A DNA stretch of 64,000 bases, from positions 1,922,001 to 1,986,000 of the forward strand of contig NZ_JAHWXK010000001.1 of the NCBI RefSeq assembly GCF_023091155.1, read 5' to 3'. A model generated the notes under the pieces. That model searched no databases. It saw only the letters and a program-made list of their open reading frames with translations, and was not told the DNA's origin. This document shows positions 59,005 through 64,000 of this stretch, piece by piece (position 1 is the first letter of the stretch; each line of letters starts with the position of its first letter). A program made the translations under genes and the position numbers. This DNA comes from Microbacterium sufflavum. GTDB taxonomy: Bacteria; Actinomycetota; Actinomycetes; Actinomycetales; Microbacteriaceae.

Positions 59005-60491
59005 TGCCCGACCTCGCCTGGTACGAGACCGTGATCGTGGTCGTCCTGCTGCTGTGCGTGCTCGTGGGCACGCTGCCCGTCATCAACACGGGCCTGCAGT
59101 TCCTGGCGCTCCCGCTGCACGCGTTCCGGAACCACTACCCGAAGGCCGCCCCGTACCACCCGAACGTCGCGGTGGTGATCCCGGCGTGGAACGAGGGCAT
59201 GGTGATCGGCCCGGCGATCGAGAGGCTGCTGCAGCTGGAGTACCCGGCGGAGCGGCTGCGCGTGTTCGTGGTCGACGACGCCTCCACCGACGACACCCCC
59301 GAGATCGTGGCGCAGAAGGCCGCGGCATACCCCGGACGGGTCGTGCATCTGCGGCGCGAGCAGGGCGGCCAGGGCAAGGCGCACACGCTCAACCACGGGC
59401 TCGACGTGGTGCTAGCCGACAACTGGACCGAGGCCGTGCTCATCATGGACGCCGACGTGATCTTCGCGCGCGACTCGCTGCGCAAGCTCACGCGTCACCT
59501 CGCCGACGAGAAGGTCGGCGCGGTCACGGCGTACATCGCGGAGGGCAGCCGCGACCGCAACTACCTGACGCGCTTCATCGCGATCGAGTACGTGATCGGA
59601 CAGCTCTCGGCCCGCCGCGTGCAGAACGTCGGCGGCGCCATCGCGTGCCTCGCGGGCGGCGCCCAGCTGCACTCCCGCGCGAACCTGGAGGCCATCGGCG
59701 GTCGCATCCCGACCGGGACCCTCGCCGAGGACACGATGACCACGTTCGAGAGCCAGCTCCACGGACGCCGGATGGTGTTCGAGCCGCACGCCGTGGTGCT
59801 CGCGGAGGAGCCGCGCACGATCGACAGCCTGTGGAAGCAGCGGCTGCGGTGGGCTCGCGGCAACGTGCAGCTGACGTCCATCTACAAGAAGCTGTGGTTC
59901 CGCCCGAGCCGCGATCACAACCTCGGCAGCGTCGGCTTCGGCCTGGCGTGGTTCACGATCCTGCTGCTGCCGGCGTTCATGCTGCTCGCCGCCGCCGGCC
60001 TGATCGCGCTCCTGCTGCTGCACAGCGACATCGCCGAGTTCGTGTTCCGCTTCATGTGGATCGCCGCCGCGTGCATCTACATCTTCTCGATGCTGTACTC
60101 CGTGCAGCTCGACCCGCGGATCGGCCGGCAGTCGTGGCGCGAGGCGATCATGTTCCCCGGCCTCGGCGCGCTGATCCTGATGTTCATCGCGCTGTTCCCG
60201 TGGACGCTCGACGGTCTGCTGAACCTCTTCGGCGAAGAGGCGACGGATCAGGCGCGATTCGGGTGGCTGCTGTTCTTCTACCTGTGGGGCCCCGTGTCGA
60301 TGCTCGGCATCTGGCTGGCGCGTGCCGTCGAGCCCCTGCCCGGAGGGCGTTTCTTCGCCGGGCTGCTCCTCTACGTGTGCGGCTATGGCTCCCTGCTGTG
60401 CGCGATCACGGTGGACTCGTACCTCAAGGAGTGGCGCCGCGCCGACGCCTCGTGGATCAAGACCGAGAAGGTCGGACGGGTGGACTCATGA
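59004..60491 (+). CDS. Processive family-2 glycosyltransferase
   Basis: A 495-residue membrane glycosyltransferase. One helix (about 9-35), then the GT-A domain with VVIPAWNEG (57-65), DDAST (91-95), DAD (149-151), the catalytic AED (241-243) and QRLRW (279-283, the QxxRW product-binding motif of processive synthases), then four or five helices to the C-terminus. Overall architecture is that of BcsA/PgaC/hyaluronan-type synthases. The catalytic residues are complete. It probably makes and exports a beta-linked surface polysaccharide. A neighbouring deacetylase would suit a poly-N-acetylglucosamine-type polymer, but the sugar cannot be read from sequence. Confidence 0.9.
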   Translation: MPDLAWYETVIVVVLLLCVLVGTLPVINTGLQFLALPLHAFRNHYPKAAPYHPNVAVVIPAWNEGMVIGPAIERLLQLEYPAERLRVFVVDDASTDDTPEIVAQKAAAYPGRVVHLRREQGGQGKAHTLNHGLDVVLADNWTEAVLIMDADVIFARDSLRKLTRHLADEKVGAVTAYIAEGSRDRNYLTRFIAIEYVIGQLSARRVQNVGGAIACLAGGAQLHSRANLEAIGGRIPTGTLAEDTMTTFESQLHGRRMVFEPHAVVLAEEPRTIDSLWKQRLRWARGNVQLTSIYKKLWFRPSRDHNLGSVGFGLAWFTILLLPAFMLLAAAGLIALLLLHSDIAEFVFRFMWIAAACIYIFSMLYSVQLDPRIGRQSWREAIMFPGLGALILMFIALFPWTLDGLLNLFGEEATDQARFGWLLFFYLWGPVSMLGIWLARAVEPLPGGRFFAGLLLYVCGYGSLLCAITVDSYLKEWRRADASWIKTEKVGRVDS

Positions 60492-60631
60492 CGGACGCAC
60501 CTTCGCATGACGCCGAGGTCGAGGAGATCGCCGAGGACGCCAGGCGCGAGAAGCGGCTCATCCCGCAGGCCCTGATCTCCCTCGGCATCGTGGTCGTGAT
60601 CGTGGTCGTGCGAGAGCTGCTCCTCCGATGA
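60488..60631 (+). CDS. 47-residue single-pass membrane protein
   Basis: Small protein MTDAPSHDAEVEEIAEDARR then KEKRLIPQA and a single helix (LISLGIVVVIVVVRELLLR, quoted from its middle). The N-terminal half is acidic and cytoplasmic in orientation (positive residues before the helix). ATG at 60488 overlaps the glycosyltransferase stop, and its own stop overlaps the next ATG, both by four bases. A small membrane partner (PgaD, BcsZ-adjacent proteins) is common for synthases of this type; the function here is inferred. Confidence 0.7.
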   Translation: MTDAPSHDAEVEEIAEDARREKRLIPQALISLGIVVVIVVVRELLLR

Positions 60632-60975
60632 CCGGGAGGCCGCTGGCGCTCGTGGTCGAGGACGCGGCCGATCAGGCGACACTCCTGGGGCGGTACCTCG
60701 ACCGGGAGGGCTTCGACGTCTTCATCGCGCCCGATGCCGAGTCCGCGATCGCCGCCTTCCCCGACATCCATCCGGTCGTCGCCGTGCTCGATCTGCTGCT
60801 CCCCGGTATCTCCGGTCACGCCTGCTCGCGTCTCATCCACGAGCGCTTCCCCGACTGCTACCTCGTGGTCAGCTCCGTGCTCGATGTCGCGGACTACCCG
60901 CCGGCCGACGCGGCGCTGCCGAAACCCGTCACGGGGGCCGACCTGCACCGCGTGGTCGAGGGGGTGCCGCGATGA
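60628..60975 (+). CDS. Stand-alone receiver protein
   Basis: A 115-residue receiver domain with no output domain. It has acidic VVEDAAD (9-15), phospho-acceptor Asp55 in VAVLDLLLPGISG, and the Lys in AALPKPVTG near residue 99. The Thr/Ser switch is in LVVSSVLD. It is a CheY-like phosphate relay or phosphate sink between the histidine kinase (next gene, four-base overlap) and the REC-PIG-L protein. Confidence 0.88.
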   Translation: MTGRPLALVVEDAADQATLLGRYLDREGFDVFIAPDAESAIAAFPDIHPVVAVLDLLLPGISGHACSRLIHERFPDCYLVVSSVLDVADYPPADAALPKPVTGADLHRVVEGVPR

Positions 60976-62786
60976 GGGCCACGCCGCTCGAGCGCGCCGA
61001 GAGCCGCTGGTATCGGGTGTTCGACAACCCGAGTCCGATCGTGAAGCAGGCGCCCACCCTGGTCGCGACGGTGATCGCGGGCAGCATGACGTGGGCCATC
61101 CCCGGGCTGCCGTTCACGCACCTCGGCGCGGCGCTGATCGGCATCGGCATCGTGCTGCTGGCCACGCTGCAGGCCGGGGTGCTCAGCGCCCTGCACGTGC
61201 GCGAGGGCTGGATCGTGCTGGCGGTCCCCATGCTCGACATCGTGGGGCTCGGCCTCTTCCGTGCGGGGACGGGCGGGGCAGCGTCGCTGTTCAGCTCGCT
61301 CGTGCTGCTGCCGATCATCTGGATCGCGGCCGCCCCCGGCATCCGGTGGGTGTTCGTGGTCGGCGCGCTGTCGTCGCTCGCTCTGCTCATGCCGTACATC
61401 ACCGACCCGCCGTCGAACGCCGTCGTGTGGCTGCGCGGCGTGGTGGGGCCGCTCGTGTTCGCGGCGGTCGCCGCCGTGGTGAACGAGCTGTCGCGGCAGC
61501 AGAGGATGCGGGTGGAGCAGGCCGAGGATCTGGTGACCGAGCGCACCAGGGCGCTGTCCGAGAACGTGGCGATGATCGTGCAGCTGCGGCAGAAGGAGCA
61601 CGAGTACCGGGTGCTGCTGGACTCGTTCGAGAGCCTGTGGTCGTCGATCACCGCGCAGGCCGTGATCGCCACCGACCGCGCGGGGCGCATCACGGCGTGG
61701 AATCCCGGGGCCGTGCGGCTGCTCGGGCTCACGGTCGACGAGGCGCTCGACGACGTTCGCATCGACCGGTTCTTCTCCCGAACGGTGCTGTCGATGCTCG
61801 CGGAGGACACGGCAGCGCGACGGGAGGCGTCGGGTGAGGCGTCCGTCGCGGGGGCGAGTGCGGGGCCGGCGCCCGAGGGCATCCGGGCGCTGTTCGCGCA
61901 GGCCGACGAGGGGGTCACGGTCGACGGCGACGTGGAGGTCACCACGGCGGGCGGCACGACCGTTCCCGCGCGCGTGACGGTGAGTCCGCATAAGGACGGC
62001 TCCGGTGCCCAGCAGGGCTACCTGTTCGTGCTGACCGATGAGACGCGGGCGGTGGAGGTGGCCCGCATGAAGGACGAGTTCGTGGGCATGATCTCGCACG
62101 AGCTGCGCACGCCGCTCAGCGCGATCATCGGCTTCCTCGACCTGCTGCAGAACGATCCGGGCCAGCCGCTGACCGAGGATCAGCAGGAGTTCGTCGGGAT
62201 CATCGAGCGCAACGCGAAGCGCCTGCTCAACCTGGTGGGCGACCTGCTGTTCACCGCCCAGGTGGAGTCGGGGCGCTTCCCGTTGGAGCGCGTGGAGGCC
62301 GACGTCGCCGAGCTCGTGCGGTCGGCGGTCGCATCCGCGGGCCCGCACGCGCAGCGGGAGGGCATCGAGCTGGTGGCGGACGCGGGCGACGAGCCGATCC
62401 GGCTGCTCGTGGATCCGGGGCGGATCGGGCAGGCCGTCGACAATCTCCTGTCGAACGCGATCAAGTTCACGCCGAGCGGCGGCCGGGTCACGGCGGCCGT
62501 GCGGCGCGTGGACGGCGGCGTGCAGATCTCGGTCGCGGACACCGGCGTCGGCATCCCGGAGGACGAGCAGGGCATGCTCTTCACGCGGTTCTTCCGGGCC
62601 TCGACGGCCACGCGGAATGCCGTGCCCGGCGTGGGGCTCGGCCTCACGATCACCCGCGCGATCGTGCTGGCGCACGGCGGTTCGATGGACGTGACGAGTC
62701 AGGAGGGCGTGGGGACCGAGTTCCGCTTCGTCCTGCCGGCGGCGCCCAAGACCGAGGTGCTGCAGACCCTGAGCCGCGCGGACTGA
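60972..62786 (+). CDS. PAS-containing membrane histidine kinase
   Basis: A 604-residue kinase. Residues 28-170 contain about six transmembrane helices, followed by a coiled coil (180-210), a PAS domain (215-360, VIATDRAGRITAWNPGAVRL), then His376 in MISHELRTPLSAIIG, and an ATPase domain with NLLSNAIKFTPSGG (N box), DTGVGIPEDE and GVGLGLTITRAIV. It is the last gene of the operon and presumably phosphorylates both receivers. The membrane part may sense the envelope or the polymer itself; no ligand can be named. Confidence 0.9.
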   Translation: MRATPLERAESRWYRVFDNPSPIVKQAPTLVATVIAGSMTWAIPGLPFTHLGAALIGIGIVLLATLQAGVLSALHVREGWIVLAVPMLDIVGLGLFRAGTGGAASLFSSLVLLPIIWIAAAPGIRWVFVVGALSSLALLMPYITDPPSNAVVWLRGVVGPLVFAAVAAVVNELSRQQRMRVEQAEDLVTERTRALSENVAMIVQLRQKEHEYRVLLDSFESLWSSITAQAVIATDRAGRITAWNPGAVRLLGLTVDEALDDVRIDRFFSRTVLSMLAEDTAARREASGEASVAGASAGPAPEGIRALFAQADEGVTVDGDVEVTTAGGTTVPARVTVSPHKDGSGAQQGYLFVLTDETRAVEVARMKDEFVGMISHELRTPLSAIIGFLDLLQNDPGQPLTEDQQEFVGIIERNAKRLLNLVGDLLFTAQVESGRFPLERVEADVAELVRSAVASAGPHAQREGIELVADAGDEPIRLLVDPGRIGQAVDNLLSNAIKFTPSGGRVTAAVRRVDGGVQISVADTGVGIPEDEQGMLFTRFFRASTATRNAVPGVGLGLTITRAIVLAHGGSMDVTSQEGVGTEFRFVLPAAPKTEVLQTLSRAD

Positions 62787-62815
62787 CCCGGACCTCCTCG
62801 TCCGCAGCATCCTGA

Positions 62816-62821
62816 TAGTCT
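62816..62821 (+). promoter_or_regulatory. -10 box of ABC-F gene
   Basis: TAGTCT about 42 bases before the GTG at 62863; here a GGAAGGA ribosome binding site is present, so this message has a leader, unlike the leaderless genes. Confidence 0.35.
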
Positions 62822-62862
62822 GGTCGGCTCGCTGTGCGCGGGCGGAAGGACGGCCACGCACT

Positions 62863-64000
62863 GTGGGGTACATCGACGCATCAGGCATCTCGCTGACGCT
62901 TCCCGACGGAAGACCGCTGCTCGACGAGGTCTCGTTCCGGGTCGGCGCCGGCTCGACGAGCGCGCTCATCGGGCCGAACGGCGCGGGCAAGACCACGCTC
63001 CTGCGGATCATCCGCGGCGACCAGGCGGCCGACGACGGCGTCGTCACCATCGACGGCGGACTCGGCGTGATGGATCAGTTCGTCGGGCACGGCGAGCCGG
63101 GGCAGACCGTGCATGAGCTCCTCGTGCGCGTCGCCCCCGCCCGCATCCGCGCCGCCGCCGAAGCCCTCGACGCGGCGGAGAACGCCCTGATCGACCGTGA
63201 TGAGCACGACACGCAGATGGCGTACGCCGCAGCCATCGCGGAGTACGCCGACGCCGGCGGCTACGAGCACGAGACCGTATGGGACCAGTGCACGATGGCG
63301 GCGCTCGGCGTGCCGTTCGAGCGGGCGCGGTACCGCGAGCTCACGTCGCTGTCCGGCGGCGAGCAGAAGCGCCTGGCGCTCGAGGCCCTGCTGCGCGGAC
63401 CCGACGCGGTGCTCCTGCTCGACGAGCCGGACAACTACCTCGACGTCCCGACCAAGCGGTGGCTGGAGGAACAGCTGCGGCAGACCGCGAAGACCGTGCT
63501 GCTCGTGTCGCACGACCGCGAGCTGCTCGCCCGCGCGGCCGACCGGCTCATCACGCTCGAACCAGGGGCGGCCGGTTCGACGGCGTGGGTGCACGGCGGC
63601 GGCTTCGCGACCTACCCGCAGGCGCGCATCGACCGCATGGAGCGGCTCGACGAGCTGCGCCGTCGGTGGGACGAGCAGCACGAGAAGCTGCGCGTGCTGG
63701 TCGCGAACCTCAAGGTGAAGGCCTCGGCGAACGACGGCTTCGCCTCCCGCTACCAGGCGGCGCAGACGCGACTGCGCAAGTTCGAGGAGGCGGGGCCGCC
63801 CGAGGAGCGTCCGCCCGCGCAGGAGTTCGACATGCGCCTGCGGGGCTCGCGCACGGGCAAGCGCGCCGTGGTGGCCGAGCGGCTCGAGCTCACCGGGCTC
63901 ATGCGTCCCTTCGACGCGGAAGTGTGGTTCGGCGACCGCGTGGCCGTGCTGGGCTCGAACGGCTCGGGCAAGTCGCACTTCCTGCGACTGCTCGCGCGCG
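62863..64000 (+). CDS. ABC-F family ATPase, cut by the window end
   Basis: The first 379 codons of a cytoplasmic twin-ATPase protein of the ABC-F family, which act on ribosomes. First module: Walker A LIGPNGAGKTTLLRIIRG (near residues 44-61), signature LTSLSGGEQKRLALEALL, Walker B AVLLLDEPDNYLDVP and VSHDRELLARAADRL. The inter-domain linker includes the charged helices (RRRWDEQHEKLRVLVANLKV). The second Walker A starts GSNGSGKSHFLRLL at the right edge. GTG at 62863 with GGAAGGA upstream. The sequence does not show whether it is EttA-like or an antibiotic-resistance type. Confidence 0.92.
   Translation, partial: MGYIDASGISLTLPDGRPLLDEVSFRVGAGSTSALIGPNGAGKTTLLRIIRGDQAADDGVVTIDGGLGVMDQFVGHGEPGQTVHELLVRVAPARIRAAAEALDAAENALIDRDEHDTQMAYAAAIAEYADAGGYEHETVWDQCTMAALGVPFERARYRELTSLSGGEQKRLALEALLRGPDAVLLLDEPDNYLDVPTKRWLEEQLRQTAKTVLLVSHDRELLARAADRLITLEPGAAGSTAWVHGGGFATYPQARIDRMERLDELRRRWDEQHEKLRVLVANLKVKASANDGFASRYQAAQTRLRKFEEAGPPEERPPAQEFDMRLRGSRTGKRAVVAERLELTGLMRPFDAEVWFGDRVAVLGSNGSGKSHFLRLLAR

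Noticed and set aside
60894..63978. Two long minus-strand frames opposite the kinase and ABC-F genes
   Set aside because: Composition is that of shadows (His/Arg/Asp-rich). The plus strand encodes a complete kinase and an ABC-F ATPase.

Overview
The window is a GC-rich (roughly 70%) chromosomal segment from an actinobacterium. The t6A/alr/glmS neighbourhood, CIRCE-controlled groES, TANNNT leaderless promoters, Gram-positive-type flagellar set (no P- or L-ring genes) and DUF2277 protein all suggest a motile member of Microbacteriaceae, probably Microbacterium-like. This is inferred from gene content and order; no database was searched. No tRNA, rRNA, CRISPR, insertion sequence or phage gene was seen.

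Layout. (1) 1-6029: a truncated membrane protein, a Ppx/GppA-type phosphatase, coaA, glmS, acpS, alr and tsaE. (2) 6026-9760: a response regulator, a sensor kinase and a membrane protein with a degenerate GGDEF domain. (3) 9765-39195: a nearly complete flagellar locus. On the minus strand are csrA; the export and switch block flhA-flhB-fliR-fliQ-fliP-fliO-fliN-fliM; the stator block motB-motA-flbD; the basal-body and hook block flgE-flgD-fliK-fliJ-I-H-G-F-E-flgC-flgB; the filament block fliS-fliD-fliC; and the sigma factor fliA. The plus strand carries flgN-flgK-flgL-fliW. A secreted M23 peptidase and an ArsR/flavoprotein pair sit inside the locus. (4) 39251-41438: tsaB-rimI-tsaD. Because tsaE lies at 5535-6029, the flagellar block splits what is usually one alr-tsaE-tsaB-rimI-tsaD neighbourhood. 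(5) 41435-47241: membrane proteins, a THUMP-like methyltransferase, groES and rarD. (6) 47387-52853: a branched-chain amino-acid type ABC transporter (livJ facing livF-G-M-H), then guaB and small genes to 56113. (7) 56255-62786: a seven-gene overlapping operon joining two-component signalling (REC-PIG-L fusion, lone REC, histidine kinase) to an ATP-grasp enzyme, a PHP enzyme, a processive family-2 glycosyltransferase and a 47-residue membrane protein. (8) 62863 to the edge: an ABC-F ATPase cut by the window end.

How the parts work together. Five sites share a sigma-28-like motif, TAACnnnn-N11-SCCGAYAG, directly upstream of fliM, flbD-motAB, flgB, fliC and flgN-flgKL. The FliA-family sigma factor lies between two of them. 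CsrA and FliW are both encoded in the locus, and the predicted flagellin leader carries two ACGGA CsrA-type motifs, one in a hairpin loop and one overlapping the Shine-Dalgarno, as in the Bacillus FliW-CsrA-Hag switch. No chemotaxis genes are present and FliM lacks a recognisable N-terminal CheY-binding motif. The best candidate for an undescribed system is the 56255-62786 operon, which looks like a signal-gated surface-polysaccharide machine.
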